This document shows, piece by piece, positions 30,254 through 42,689 of a stretch of 64,000 nucleotides of DNA. The stretch's first letter is position 1, and each line of letters opens with the position of its first letter. A program made the translations under genes and the position numbers. The notes beneath the pieces are model-generated. The model was not told where the DNA came from. It saw only the letters and a list, made by a program, of their open reading frames with translations, and ran no database searches. The DNA comes from Mesostigma viride (Eukaryota > Streptophyta > Mesostigmatophyceae > Mesostigmatales > Mesostigmataceae): contig RPFO01001483.1 in assembly GCA_009746045.1 (NCBI GenBank), positions 22,501-86,500 on the forward strand, read 5' to 3'.

Positions 30254-30515
30254 CCCCGATTAATTAATTAATTAATTAATTAAACACGTGCTCCTGTTGG
30301 GGAGTCACGGAGCACCGAAGTGCTTTTAATCCCTGTGTGTGCACAACAGGAGAAAGGGCAGAGACCCCCAGTCTCCTTCATGCCTAAGGCATGCCACAGC
30401 TGCATTCGGGAACGCTAGCTAAACGGACACGCTAACGATCCGGCAATCTGTGGGTGCAATAAGACCCATGTGAGCATGGCATAACACTAGGAGCGTGGGC
30501 AAGTAATCTCATCAT
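30254..30515 (-). repeat. (TTAA)n-tailed dispersed repeat C, copy 1
   Basis: About 260 bp, inverse of 50,035-50,310. Shared blocks include AACGGACACGCTAACGATCC-like, CAGCTGCATTCGGG and GCACCGAAGTGCTTTTAATC. On the minus strand it ends GGGAGCACGTG then TTAATTAA repeats. Its terminal segment resembles that of repeat D. Confidence 0.75.
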
Positions 30516-30558
30516 AGCCAGGACGTAGCATGGCTGTACTAGGACTATACCCCGATCA

Positions 30559-31553
30559 ATGGATGGATGGATGGATGGATGGATGGATGGATGGATGGAT
30601 GGATGGATGGATGGATGGATGGATGGATGGATGGATGGATGGATGGATGGATGGATGGATGGATGGATGGATGGATGGATGGATGGATGGATGGATGGAT
30701 GGATGGATGGATGGATGGATGGATGGATGGATGGATGGATGGATGGATGGATGGATGGATGGATGGATGGATGGATGGATGGATGGATGGATGGATGGAT
30801 GGATGGATGGATGGATGGATGGATGGATGGATGGATGGATGGATGGATGGATGGATGGATGGATGGATGGATGGATGGATGGATGGATGGATGGATGGAT
30901 GGATGGATGGATGGATGGATGGATGGATGGATGGATGGATGGATGGATGGATGGATGGATGGATGGATGGATGGATGGATGGATGGATGGATGGATGGAT
31001 GGATGGATGGATGGATGGATGGATGGATGGATGGATGGATGGATGGATGGATGGATGGATGGATGGATGGATGGATGGATGGATGGATGGATGGATGGAT
31101 GGATGGATGGATGGATGGATGGATGGATGGATGGATGGATGGATGGATGGATGGATGGATGGATGGATGGATGGATGGATGGATGGATGGATGGATGGAT
31201 GGATGGATGGATGGATGGATGGATGGATGGATGGATGGATGGATGGATGGATGGATGGATGGATGGATGGATGGATGGATGGATGGATGGATGGATGGAT
31301 GGATGGATGGATGGATGGATGGATGGATGGATGGATGGATGGATGGATGGATGGATGGATGGATGGATGGATGGATGGATGGATGGATGGATGGATGGAT
31401 GGATGGATGGATGGATGGATGGATGGATGGATGGATGGATGGATGGATGGATGGATGGATGGATGGATGGATGGATGGATGGATGGATGGATGGATGGAT
31501 GGATGGATGGATGGATGGATGGATGGATGGATGGATGGATGGATGGATGGATG
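30559..31553 (+). repeat. 995-bp perfect (ATGG)n microsatellite
   Basis: About 249 uninterrupted ATGG units. No interruption seen. Open frames reading Trp-Met-Asp-Gly (plus) or Ile-His-Pro-Ser (minus) are artefacts of a 4-bp unit repeating every 12 bp. Confidence 0.99.
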
Positions 31554-31842
31554 TCAGGCTTGTCTTACATGATGCAGTGGAACTTTGGTGCTGGAGGGTT
31601 AATTGTGGCCCGGTCTGGTTTAGCTTCAGTGCTCTCATGGCGGCCTTCATTTGTAATTATTTGAATGCATGCCCATTGGGCCATGCATAGTGTATATTTT
31701 TTACGCATGCACGCCCATTATGTATCGCTGGGTCCATCCCATCAATGCTTGTTTATTGCCAGGTCTGGTGTAAGTAAGTTAGTACTTGCGTGTCATGCGC
31801 ATGGGCATGTTTAGAGTACTATGCTAATCTCTTTAGAAACAT

Positions 31843-32050
31843 GCTGTTTCCGGCCCCACCGTCTAGGTCATCTAGTCGCTCCACACGTAAGCCAGCCATA
31901 ATTTCAATGCACAAGGATACACATTTCCATCACCATTCATCTTCATCATCCTGAACGACTCGAAAACGCGGAAAAGATAACGGCAGGCTCGAGCTACCAT
32001 GGTCCGGATTCTCCCGATTTCTGGCCTGCGCTGGTTGTCTCTTTGATAAT
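31843..32050 (+). repeat. Dispersed repeat E, third copy
   Basis: Matches 25,052-25,260 over about 200 bp, including ACGACTCGAAAACGCGGA, GATAACGGCAGGCTCGAGC and TGGTCCGGATTCTCCCG. Confidence 0.8.
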
Positions 32051-32222
32051 TACACGGAAGTTACAAATCTCATCTGCATCATGCCCCAAGACACTACATT
32101 AAAGAATCAAATAAAATTATAACATGCCTCCGTTGGGAGATCATGCAGCACATGCATATTCCTTGCTGAATGGGTAGAGGTGGGTCAAGCCGCGACATCG
32201 AAATAAGCTAACTCTAAGCTAT

Positions 32223-34648
32223 CTAGTCTACAAAATCCTCACTACACTTCTCCCCAAAGCGCCCCTTCCGCTTTGGGGGAGGGGGCTTACCCACATGGGC
32301 TGGCGTGTGAGCCGGGACATTGGTCTTCCACCTCTTCTTGTTCTGCATAGGAACAGAGAGCGAAGAAATGCGGTGTGGGGACCCCTTCTCGTGGTAATGC
32401 GTTACATGTACTCCCCACCGGGCTTTGCTCTTCATGGGTTCATAAAGACAACAATTATTCAGTAAGAATTTAATAAATTAGGAACATATATCCGTTGGGA
32501 GTCACTGTTACACATATACCTGAAAAGGGGCATATGATTTTAAATACATTCTGAGCTACAACCTGCACGTGCATGGGTTTAGTTAACTGGCACCTATACT
32601 AGAGGCCTGACATGGGGTGGAGCTTCAGTGCTTCCCCGCCTTCTCCTTCTCCCACACTGGGTGCTCCGCGTCCTTCTTCTCCGGCCCTGCCCATGGGTGC
32701 ACCGGCCCCGCCTCCTCCTTCTCCTCTCGGGACGATTCGCGCTCCACGCATGGCTGCAGCATCAGTTAGCACGGGCAAGACATAGCAGTAACCGCGCTAT
32801 GGCTGTTCTAGCACCAGCCTAGCAAACTGCCATGATCACTCAGCAAACCCACGACAGCTAAACCCTTGGCTGTCACAACCAGTCCATGCATCATTAAGTA
32901 TGGGTACAGGGAAAGCTTCCCGCATATCCATGGCCATATGGATGGCAGCAACACAACGACTTGCCCCCTAGCCCCCGTGCACACACAAAAACGTGGGTCG
33001 TGGCTTCCACGCCCCATCCGCCATGCATGACAGCGCGTACCTTACTCGCATTCACACCGGGCTGCATCCCAGCGCCGTTGCTGTCCCCATGTGACACGTC
33101 GGCTGATTAAGCAGATACACAGCAGAGTCTGATGTAAACCGCTAAACCCCAAACCCATGCAGACCACAGTCAAGGACGCGTGCATGTCAAGCCATGCCAA
33201 TTGTGAACCGTACAGCAATTTACTTTTCAAGCCTGAAGAGGTGGATAGCAGATACTAGCCTGGAAGAGGTTACAGGGGCACATGTCCAGTAGCGAGCGGA
33301 ACAACACAGCATACACCCTACAAGCGTACCGCACAATGTCCTCCTGCAATTGTCTGCAGATCTCCCAATGCCGCAGACATCTCCACTGCTCTCATGGCGA
33401 TTGCAAATGCTTCATGCCGCTGACATCTCCACTGCTCTCATGGCGATTGCAAATGCTTGATGCCGCACCTCTGCTTACAGCAGAAAAGCTTCCTCCGGGC
33501 GAGGCACCTGACTGGAACCAACACCCATTCCTTGGCTTCACAACGTGGCCATGACAGCATCGTGAATCTGCTTCGCCAACGCCCACACTTCAGGACCCGC
33601 GCCCTGCACCGCCATGGCCACAGGCTGCACCGCTGCAATCGATGCAGCATTCACTGCCTGCGCCGCACCATGTACTGCATGCACGAAAGCCAATCCTGGC
33701 TCGGTTATCATGGTCTTGCCCGATTCCTGCTGCTTCTTCTTCTTCGATGCGGTCATGCGCACTTTATACCCCTTCCTCTCCAAGCACGCCTTCAGCACCT
33801 GGCTCGTGCGGTGCTGAATATGCTTCTGAAGGCGCGCCTTCTAAACACGAAGTGTTGGCAATGTATGATTCCCAAACGGCATGATAGGCACATAATCAGT
33901 CCCATTAATTGCTTTGCGGCAGTCAATGCACCAGAACACCTGTTGAAAAAAGAAGGTTATGCACGCTAGCGATTACCCGCGGCAAGAAGCAATCAACACG
34001 CCTCGCTAACAACTGCAACCACAATGTAATTCATGACGGGCCACTCACCGCTACCCTGCTCTCCTGCTTCAATGTCTCCCCATTCTCAAGGCCTCCATTG
34101 TAAACCTCTCCGTCTTCACCATCGTCATCGTCTTCCTCTTCCTCCACTCCGACGTATCCGTGTTTCCTTTTCCTAAGATACCTAGGGTTGTTCAAGTCGT
34201 ATGTGCGGCGTTGGCACACTTCCAACAAAATTTTGGCCGCCTCTACCCATTACCATTTATTCGTACTATCATAACATATCCAGGCGTTTGAAAAATCATT
34301 CCCTCGTTCGAACTTCTACCCCTGGGCGTCCATGACGAGGCAGTCACGACGGGACGCAGATGCACAAAAATAAAACAAGGCGACATCCCTTCAATCATTG
34401 ACCAAAAAACAGAATACGCGCAGAACTTGGATTTCAACACCACGCACCCATTACCAGCGAGCACGGCTGGCCTGCAACCGCCATCATTTCATAACCAGAA
34501 GCCAGGGCCCACACTCCATCCCGTTACCTCATCTTCCACGCACGGCTTCCGCTGCTTCCCTCTGCTCTTTCGCATTCTCCGCCAGCAACCTCGCCTTCTC
34601 CTCGTCCAACAATCCACTAAGAATAAAATCCCCTCTATTGGACGCCAT
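32223..34648 (-). CDS. Candidate multi-exon gene of unknown function inside the outer CACTA
   Basis: Several protein-like segments with plausible splice sites line up on the minus strand. An ATG at 34,648 starts MASNRGDFILSGLLDEEKAR, rich in Glu/Ala/Arg. About 34,240-34,046 reads RTYDLNNPRYLRKRKHGY then an acidic run, and ends at GTGAGT. After the acceptor TTTTTTCAACAG (33,943), the block VFWCIDCRKAINGTDYVPIM continues to about 33,541; it has one in-frame TAG near 33,840 and a Lys-rich patch KKKKQQ. Further possible exons lie at about 32,755-32,627 (Glu/Lys-rich) and 32,435-32,223 (ending CSEDFVD). I do not recognise the family. The stop codon suggests decay, or that the model is wrong. Confidence 0.3.
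32455..32570 (-). repeat. Dispersed repeat D, copy 2
   Basis: Shares CCGTTGGGAGT, CACATATACCTGA and AGGGGCATATG with 45,195-45,320. The (TTAA)n tail is reduced to TTTAATAAATTA here. Confidence 0.6.
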
Positions 34649-36150
34649 TCAGACGAACTTTGCTAGCGTCTTTTCACCGGCCCCAGCACACATAATCTAT
34701 AGCCGCTTAATGACAACGGCCGACAACGACAACTGCTGAATAGGCGAAAAAGGCTGATAACTACATTTTTATATTTCGCTGCATTTGCTAGTCGGGGTAA
34801 AATTGGCTCTTTTTTAGCAAATTTAGCAAATTAGCAAATTAGCGGAAGGCGGGGGCCGAGATTAATTAAGAGGTACCTTGAAATTAAATAAGACGCATAC
34901 CTCTATCGAGATATATGTTCGGAGGCGAATTTCTATTGGCGTTAATTTGTACTATTGTACGACAGCTGTCAAGGGTGACGGCATGTACTGAAATCGCGGA
35001 TACTTTCTAGATCGATTGCGCATTCGACGGTTAAAAGGCAGAGCTGCGGTTGAAAGTACAGTACGTGGGGGGGGACGGTGTTACAACGGCCGGGGGGGGA
35101 CGCAGTTATGGGGGGGGGGGACGGTGTTACAACGGGGGGGGAACGCACTTATGGGGGGGGGGAACGGTGTTATCGGGGAAATGGACCAAAGAGGTGAGAG
35201 GGGAAATGAGTATCAGCGAATCGTTAATGGGGGGAACGGTGTTACACCGGGGGGAGTCGCAGTTGTCAGTTTCAAACCGAATATCTATTGGACCGTAGTT
35301 CTAGGAAATTGTAGATGGCGATTAGTTCGGCACTTCCGGGCGTCAGGCCCAGTAAGGTCCAGGTGGAAGTTTAGACACCTTGCAATCACAGAATAGCGGT
35401 TACAGGGATATTATTTAATGGAAATGGCCGACACGTTGGAAACTGATTGCGGTTACAAACCTTACGTCGTGTGTGATTGGCTGGATACTAACGGGGCACG
35501 AAGACCAAAGGCAGAAGGAGCGGCCACGCGTCACGATTCGTGTGATTGACAGGATACACGCGAATATAGGTGTGTGAACGAAGGGTCAAAAAGAAAACGA
35601 AAGGCCGACACCATGGCGGCGATGAACACAACGGTACGAGCCGCGCCAAAATCTGCCCTCGTAAGCGGTACCCGAAAAGTGGCGCCAAATGCGATTTTTG
35701 GTGTGCGCGTGCACGAAAGTGACCGAATTTCGGGCGACAGGCATGGCGGTCTGGCAGGCGATGCTGAGCGTGTATAAAGGCACTATCAAGGCTGAAATTT
35801 TACGATTATCCTCCTAAGGTGTTATTCGATCCACCACTGTTTTTTTTTAGCCATAAAATGTGCGGAATCGAACAGCATGTTGCGTCATTCATAGGTGGGT
35901 GCCTGAATGGTCGCAGATTTTCTCTCGACCCCACCTGACCGCAGCAAAAAATTTTCCCGATGAAGTGCGCCCTAAGATCGGGGTTTCCATCATAAACGAT
36001 GCATTTTTTAATTCTAAAGACTTTGACCGAACGACTTTCTTCATTACCGCTGCAATTTTTTTTCCCTGAGCTACCGCATATTTCCGACCAATTTCAAGGC
36101 TGCGTCAGGCTTGGCAGACCCATACTTCGTATATATCTGCGTTTGCCCCG
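34649..36150. other. Outer CACTA interior, G-rich patches
   Basis: 35,067-35,165 has several runs of seven to ten G separated by ACGGTGTTACAACGG-like spacers. 35,183-35,229 matches the intergenic segment 6,641-6,686. No gene recognised. Confidence 0.5.
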
Positions 36151-36156
36151 AACGTC

Positions 36157-39100
36157 ATGTTTAATGCAGGCTTTGTGGACTCTAAAGACGCCCACGATGT
36201 TGGGGCTTTTATCAGCCTCTGGACATGCACAAACTGCGGTCAGCAGGTGAATGCCGGAACGAGTTTCTGCGGCGGGGTGTGCGAAACAGACATCAAGCGC
36301 ACGGCAGACATGGATACCTCCGAGCGGTATGTTCCCTTATTCAAATCTACGGGCCAATTCACTCCTTGTTGAATCCCTGACCTTGTCACGGATGAATATG
36401 TTACCAGTTCCCCATCTCCGGAGTTTCTCTTTTGGTCATCTTCTTATCTTACGGGAGGTGCGTCATGAATCGTATAGCGAGCTACGGTTTCATGGCGAGC
36501 CTTTTCTTCACATCAGCGACGTACAGGTTACCTTAGAGGCTAGGGATGTCAAGGAATTCTTCACACGGATATTAGGGAGGGTGCATGACGGATTGCGGGC
36601 AAGATACGGGCTGGCTGGCAGCCTTGCAGCGCTATTGCCGCCGATGGCAATGATTTGCAGGCAGGGCTATGGATCACAAAGCTGTTGCTTTGCTCTAGTT
36701 GTACATGCTGCAATTTATTGGCATTGTGCTCACGGCAAGTAATGTTGCATGACATGGTTGACCACGAAGATTGATGGAAAACCCAGAAGCAATTGGTGGC
36801 TTTCTTGGATGCTCGATGGCTTCACATGCTTGTGAGTCCATAAAACCCACTGCATACGTGCCCACCGTCTCTAAGCTGAAAGCATCTGCCTTCAACAAGC
36901 ATCTTAAGACATGCATGCACATGAGAACTGTCATGGTTTGTGGAGAGGGTGGCATATTGCGTGAGAGCGGAGAGAGGACAGTGGCCGGGCTAGGCCAGCT
37001 ACCTGTGCTGCCACAGGACCGGGCGGCAAACACCGATGCACAAGCTGCCTTACACACCAGCACCCAAGCTGCCTTCATACCCCTGAATGATGAGCAGAGG
37101 GCATCCTGGACGGCCGCATCCATGCAGTTCATGCAGTTCAGGCTGTGCGTGCTGGCCAAGGGCACGGGTAAATGAGCCAATGGCGGGCTATTATTACGCA
37201 CGCTGCAACCAGCGCCAATGAAGCAACCCAAGCCTGCCCTCCTGACAGGTATGTGTGTTTTGTTTTCTCATGTCGTGTGCACAACCAGCAATCCTTTATT
37301 TCCCTATGATGCATGTTTGCGGAATTCTGGCAACCTGGCACATGGCCAAACTCCTCAATGTCAGGGCTGGGAGGGGTTGTTTGTCAAGTGGATAGACACA
37401 CGCACATGCTCAACACCTCTTGCTCCAATGCCACTGCCACTCACCCAGAAACTCAGGCACAACCACGCACGATCGCTAAGCTGCTAGCCAGAATCGCAGT
37501 CCTCACCAAAGTGAGGGATGGGGCACCAGCTAGTTTGACAGTCTGGCTGAGGACGTGCAGGAGTTGAATGACATATCTGAAGCAAGTAGTCACGGATGGC
37601 TTGGAGAAACATGGTGAAGCATGCATGGGCATGCATCTCATGTTGACAAGGGCCAGAGCAAGAGCATGAGCACGATGCATGTGCCTATGTAGAGGCCATT
37701 GGGCTTGCACTATCTGTTGAAGACAACTGCGGTATGGTGGCCAAGCGGCTCACCGGGGATGTGCAGTGGCTTCTTCATGCTAGGTATGATGGCGGCCAAG
37801 TGCAGTCCTTTGGTGGCACATTTCAAGCCGGCAACCTCGAGGTAGCAACTGAGCAGTGTATGAGCTGTCTGGCTATGCACCACAGCGCTGGCTGAGGAGA
37901 TCTAGTCCAACTTGGAAGCTGCGTTGCCAGCAACGTGGGCCCCTATAACAGAGACAGGGACATGGGGACATCCATGGTGATGCAGAGGACCATGTGTGGC
38001 AACCTTGGTCAGGCGGGCCGGTTGCCAAGGGATGTGCTGCTACCGAATCAAGGCGCACAAAACACATCGCAACCATGCCGACGGCCGAGATGCCTGGCAT
38101 GATTAGATTATTACATTGCCAAGCTGAGTTTGCGACTACCGTGCATGCTGTGGGTTTGAACTGATCATGCTAGCCAACGTGACAGCTGGCAGTTCTTATG
38201 TCTAACAAGCCCCTACTTGAAAATTGCCTTAGCATGGCCGTATGCACATATATACATACAACCATGTCTAGCCACTGTTCATGTTCATATATCTTTGTCT
38301 ATGTGTCACAAAAGTTGTGTTATATTATCTGTGCAAGGTCTGAACAGTTAGCAACACAGTTGGTGGGAGTTGGCCATACCGTTACAAAGAACTTTGCATC
38401 CAAGGTTGAGTGATTAGCTGGAAACTGGCAGGTGTTGCATGGACCAGTGAACCCAATGACACTTGATGGACCTGAAGTTTTGTGCAATGTCTGAAATGAC
38501 ATGATGATTAACATGGGCGCTTGTTTTCAGCCTCACCTGAGCACATCTTGCATGGGAAACTGCAAGAAATGTGGCGGAAATGCAAAAAACGCACATTTTT
38601 GCTCACATTTGCTAGCGAGCTGTCAATGAATGAAGTACAACAGACCTGGATTTTTGTGCAATGTCTACAATGATGATATTTAATATGCTTGCAAGTTTCC
38701 AGCCCCAACTGAGCACATCTTGTATGAAAACTGTCATGAAATGTGTTAAAAAAACGCGAAAAACGCGCATTTTTGCTAGCATTTGGTGGCATTTTGTTAC
38801 CAAATACAGTACGATGGACCTGATTTTTTGTGCCATGTCTACATTTATGATGTGTAACGTGATTGCAAATTTCCAGCCTCGACTGAACACATCTTCCATG
38901 GAAACTGCTATGAGATGTGGTGAAACGGTGCGTTTTTGCTAGCATTTGGTGGCAGTTTGTCACCAAATGAGGTCAGATGACCATGGGACCTGGTGCACAG
39001 TTGGTAGACATGAGCATAAGCCTACATGCAAACAGCCAGGTCAGGAGCTCTTTATTTGCATATCAAATGGTATTTGTTTGTATTAAAATCTGGAAAGTTG

Positions 39101-40225
39101 CTAAAAATAGACATGCCAAAAATAGACCAACCGATGTCGGAAAATTCTGGAAAGTCAAATTCCTTTTACTGGTGTCATGGACATGCTGCCTACCAATATC
39201 TAGCATGTTTGGACTCAATTTGCTCCTTGTAGGGCTTATAAGGGCATTTTTTGGCACTTTCATACCGTTGTGAAAAATCTGGTGCAACAAGACCTCTTCA
39301 AGGACCTCGTTGGAAAAGTAAACAAGCAGCGAGTCGACTTAACTAACGCCATCAGGGACAAAAAGCTTAATCTGGACCGTGCCAACGAAGGAGTACAAGT
39401 ACAAACAAAGAATGTAAATGCGGCTAAGGCAAGGTATCATGAACTCAAGACAAGGGAGGAAAAGCTCTGCGAGGAGAAAGTGAAAAAGGCGTACGAGACA
39501 ACCGTAGAACCCCAACTCAAGACGCTAGAGCGGCTGAAAGTCGCGTTATGCAAAAAGGAACAACTGTGGGAGGGGGTGGTCAAACATGCAACAAATGAGG
39601 TGCTGTCGACACTTGAGACAATAGGGCCCCTTCTCTCCAACGCAATCAATAAAGGGGCAGCGGTGGATAGCGTGGATCTGACGGGGTCCCAGGCGGACGA
39701 GGATGAATTATTGAACTCCGTTTTGTCTGCTGCCGGCAAGCTTGCTGGGGGGTCATCTGTAACCCCATCATCATCAACACAAACGTCCACAAAACAACAT
39801 GGCCAAGACCAAAACGCCGGCAAGTCGCCCTGGCCCGGCAAGGGGACTAAACGATCCCTCGATTTTGACGAACGCAATGAGGAAACGCCTGCTTTTGAGC
39901 CGTCGCCAGATGACGACCCCGTCCATGACGACCACGCCGGCCCAGCACCCGCCAACGACGCCGGACCACCTAGTTCATCCCAAAGAACGGGACTCGATGG
40001 ATCCAGCACATGCGAACCTCCAGATTCTTGAGGACGACGTTGTGCCTGAGTTAAACTGTGAAACAAGGCACCGGCGGCGCGGGCGGCATGCTATTTTAGA
40101 CGATACCTCCGAGGATGACGATGAAAACAATGTCGACAAGGAAGACGAACCAGAAGCAGAGCAAGAAGAGGATGAAGAAGTGGCAGAAGAGGAGGAAGGG
40201 GATATGTTGCTTTCTTGTGATTTGG
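36157..40225 (+). CDS. Candidate multi-exon gene with Cys motif and coiled-coil/acidic C-terminus inside the outer CACTA
   Basis: Plus-strand protein-like blocks run as follows. 36,157-36,325 has SLWTCTNCGQQVNAG then FCGGVC (possible zinc site) ending at a GTATGT donor. 36,450-36,530 reads SYSELRFHGEPFLHISD. 36,771-37,170 is a long, well-formed block including KTCMHMRTVMVCGEGG. 37,450-37,860 holds shorter segments in shifting frames. 39,270-40,031 is the best: about 250 residues starting KNLVQQDLFKDLV, with a long Lys/Glu-rich predicted coiled coil followed by Ser/Pro/Asp-rich sequence. A very acidic stretch (DDVVPELNC..., then Glu/Asp runs) continues from about 40,035 in another frame to about 40,225, so a frameshift or small intron is likely. 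I recognise no family. It may be a transposon protein or captured host DNA. Confidence 0.35.
38430..38975. repeat. Three imperfect tandem units of about 155-180 bp
   Basis: Each unit has a GGACCTG..TTTTGTGC(A/C)ATGTCT start, a middle with CAGCC(T/C)C..CTGA(G/A)CACATCTT, and an end with GCG(C)ATTTTTGCTAGCATTTGGTGGC. Mutual divergence suggests age. Confidence 0.75.
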
Positions 40226-40615
40226 GGTTTTTGTTAATTTTGGTAATTTTGTTAATTTTGATAATTTGTAAACTGGGGACAACCTAGTCAGTAAAAAAAA
40301 AAATAATAGACACGCACGTTCTCCCACTTCTCCATTACAATATAATTATCCGTCTGGCCGTGTACAGGCAAAGATCCCCGAAGTAGCTTACTGAAACGTA
40401 TCTTACAGCATCGGATCACTGGCACCTAATCTACAGGTGGTAGATTACCAACCAAGACCCGTCGCGGTAATTTACTCTGTCGGTAATGTACTACCAAAGA
40501 TGTGCAGTCGTAACGTTACTCTTACTTACGGCTAGTAAAATTACTACCCTATCATCCTACGTAGTTATGATTACGGCGTTGGATCTCACGCCTCGGATCT
40601 AGGTAGTAAGATAAG

Positions 40616-40671
40616 ACCTCGTAATTTACTCCTCGGATGCTTTTTACCACCCTCGGACGAAAAGTATAGTG
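40616..40671 (-). repeat. Right 56-bp TIR of the outer CACTA element
   Basis: Inverse of 17,345-17,400 with one difference. Ends ...GTATAGTG. The subterminal 230 bp to its left is rich in GTAATTTAC/GTAGTA-type motifs. Confidence 0.92.
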
Positions 40672-40673
40672 CC

Positions 40674-42677
40674 TTGGTCTGCGAATCATGAAGGCGCGCA
40701 ATCAAGGGCAGTACCTCAGTGCGTGCCTCGAGGGCGGCCCGCAGAGCATCGATGACAAACGCGGGGTCGCCAACCGGAACGCCGAGGACATCCAACCCAT
40801 GGAGGCGCTCGTCCCGGCCCAAGAGCTGGGGCGGAAAGCCGGAGCAATCACCTTGGGGCGAGTACACCGCGCACTTGGACAGGGTCAACTGGAGGTTGAT
40901 GTCGGCCACCGCGGTCTGCAGTGCCAGCAGAGCCGCGGTGGTGTCCGGCACAGGGCCCAGAAGGTAGATATCATCCAAGTAGGCCTGAATAGCGACCGCC
41001 GGGTGGGCAGCATGGACCGCTTGGAGGCAACCCTGGAGGGGGGCGGCAAAGTACAGGGGTCCCAGGGGGTCCCCTTGCTGGGTGCCCGACCGCGACAGCA
41101 GGCCGCCGCGAGTGCCGTCCTCCATGATGTGAACCAGTTGGCCGGGCTGGCCGCCGTAGCACACGGCTGTCCAAGCGTACAAGTCCTCGAAGGACTCCAT
41201 GACGGCCGCAAACATGCTGGCGCGGGACAGACTGTTGAACGCGTTGTGGCAGTCGACCTTGACGACAGCGTGGGTGGGGTGGGCCTCGAGGTAGGCCTGC
41301 ACCGAATGGATGAGGATATATCCGCCCCGCCTGGAGTCGTCACCCCCAGCTCCAGGGGCCGCCACCGAGGTCTCCGTCACCCGCTGCGAGGGGCGGGCAG
41401 AAAAAGGCACGGAGCTCGGGCGCCTTTTGGCGGCAGATCACTTTGCCCACGAGCTTGCGGAGCACCTCACCGCAGGCGATCGGGCGCACCTTGCCCTCGG
41501 GGGGGGGCAAGACACCCTTGAGCAGAGCGAGGAGGCGAGCGCCCGCGAACCACTCGCGCGCAGCGGGAGGAACGCGACCAGCCGCCAGGTCAATGAGGGT
41601 GTCAAAGAGAATGTCCTCGCCCCCATGCCCCACCAGGACCTCCAAGTGCTCGTAGCGCCAGCCCGACGGCCCGGTAGAGGAAGCCCGCGGGACCGCACGC
41701 ATCACCTCCAGGAAGCAGTCGCGGTCCAGCCGGAGGGGGGCCGGCAGGGGGTCCGGCACGGGCAGCTGGAAGCCGGGCTCCGCAGGGTGAAGAGCCTCCA
41801 AGGCCGCCAGGGTAGCCGCATTGGCGGGGGCCAGCTTGGCCATTTCCAAGCGGGTCATGGCCCGGCTGAGCTGCCCCTCGCGGACGAGGCGGATGACGTC
41901 GGCGGCCACCCGCTCGAAGTTGACCTCCCCCGACAGCCGGGCCGTGCGCGGGGGCGGCACGCCAAACAGCCCCTCCCAGTCCCCCTGCAGAAAGCGTCGG
42001 CAACGGGCAATAACCGCACCCTGGACGCCGCGCACACCACGCCCGAGAGGGGTGAGGAGCAGGCGGGGGGTCACCATGTGCAGTTTAAAGCCCAGCGGGT
42101 CGTCCGGAGCGGCGTGCATGCGCCGGAGAGAAACGATTGCACATTGCGCGAAAAGGCTACGCGCGCGGTGGGGGAGGTCGGTCAGGGTAGACGTCGGGTT
42201 GATCGATGGCGCATGCATCCCAGGGAACCGTGTCAAGCCAACGCCAACTGGCCGAGTAGTCGGGCGGCGGGGGCTGGGAGCCGGTGGGAGCCGAGGCGGG
42301 AGGGGGGGAGGGGGCCGGGACTGCTGGCCGGTTGAGGGGCCGTTGAGCAACACAGGCGCGCGCGTGCTGAGCGCGCCCGTGAATGGAGTACACCCGCTGG
42401 CAGTGAGCTTCCGGGCACCGGTAACAGCTCATGGCCTGCAGATCCGCCGCGCCGAGATCGGGGTGCACAGCGCGAAGGTGCTGGCAGAGGAGGTTACGGT
42501 TGTGGAACACACCAGCACACGGGGACCCCGTGGGAAGCAGCACGGCACACCGGTGAAGGCCGTCGGCGGGCGCTGAGTGGCGGGGAGCGGCGCCAGCAAA
42601 GGCAGGACGTGGGGCCGGCGGCGTCTCCCCAGCCGGGCAGGCAGGCGCGCGCACCACGACCCGACCATGCTATATAT
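40674..42677 (-). pseudogene. N-terminal half of the R2-type polyprotein (zinc finger and reverse transcriptase)
   Basis: The 5' part (42,657-42,157 frame) has a C2H2-like finger: CAGVFHNRNLLCQHLRAVH, then CYRCPEAHCQRVYSIHGRA. Another frame (42,353-41,340) carries the linker and RT fingers (PLGFKLHMVTPRLLLTP; GPSGWRYEHLE; GKVRPIACGEVLRKL). A third (41,410-40,674) carries RT motifs VVKVDCHNAFN (A), GTQQGDPLGPLYFA (B) and AYLDDIYLLG (C, the YxDD box). Two frame changes make it a pseudogene. Translation would run straight into the CACTA TIR at 40,671; the endonuclease half resumes at 17,344. Confidence 0.88.
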
Positions 42678-42689
42678 TGCACCATGCTA
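42678..42689. repeat. Target-site duplication of the R2-type retrotransposon, right copy
   Basis: TGCACCATGCTA, identical to 15,839-15,850. It fixes the element's 5' end at 42,677. Confidence 0.85.

Noticed and set aside
30530-31690. Long open frames with Trp-Met-Asp-Gly or Ile-His-Pro-Ser repeats
   Set aside because: They are wholly produced by the (ATGG)n microsatellite and occur on both strands.
36157-40031. Assignment of the plus-strand candidate gene to a KDZ-type or CACTA transposase
   Set aside because: A Cys motif and coiled coil alone are not enough; no catalytic motif could be aligned.
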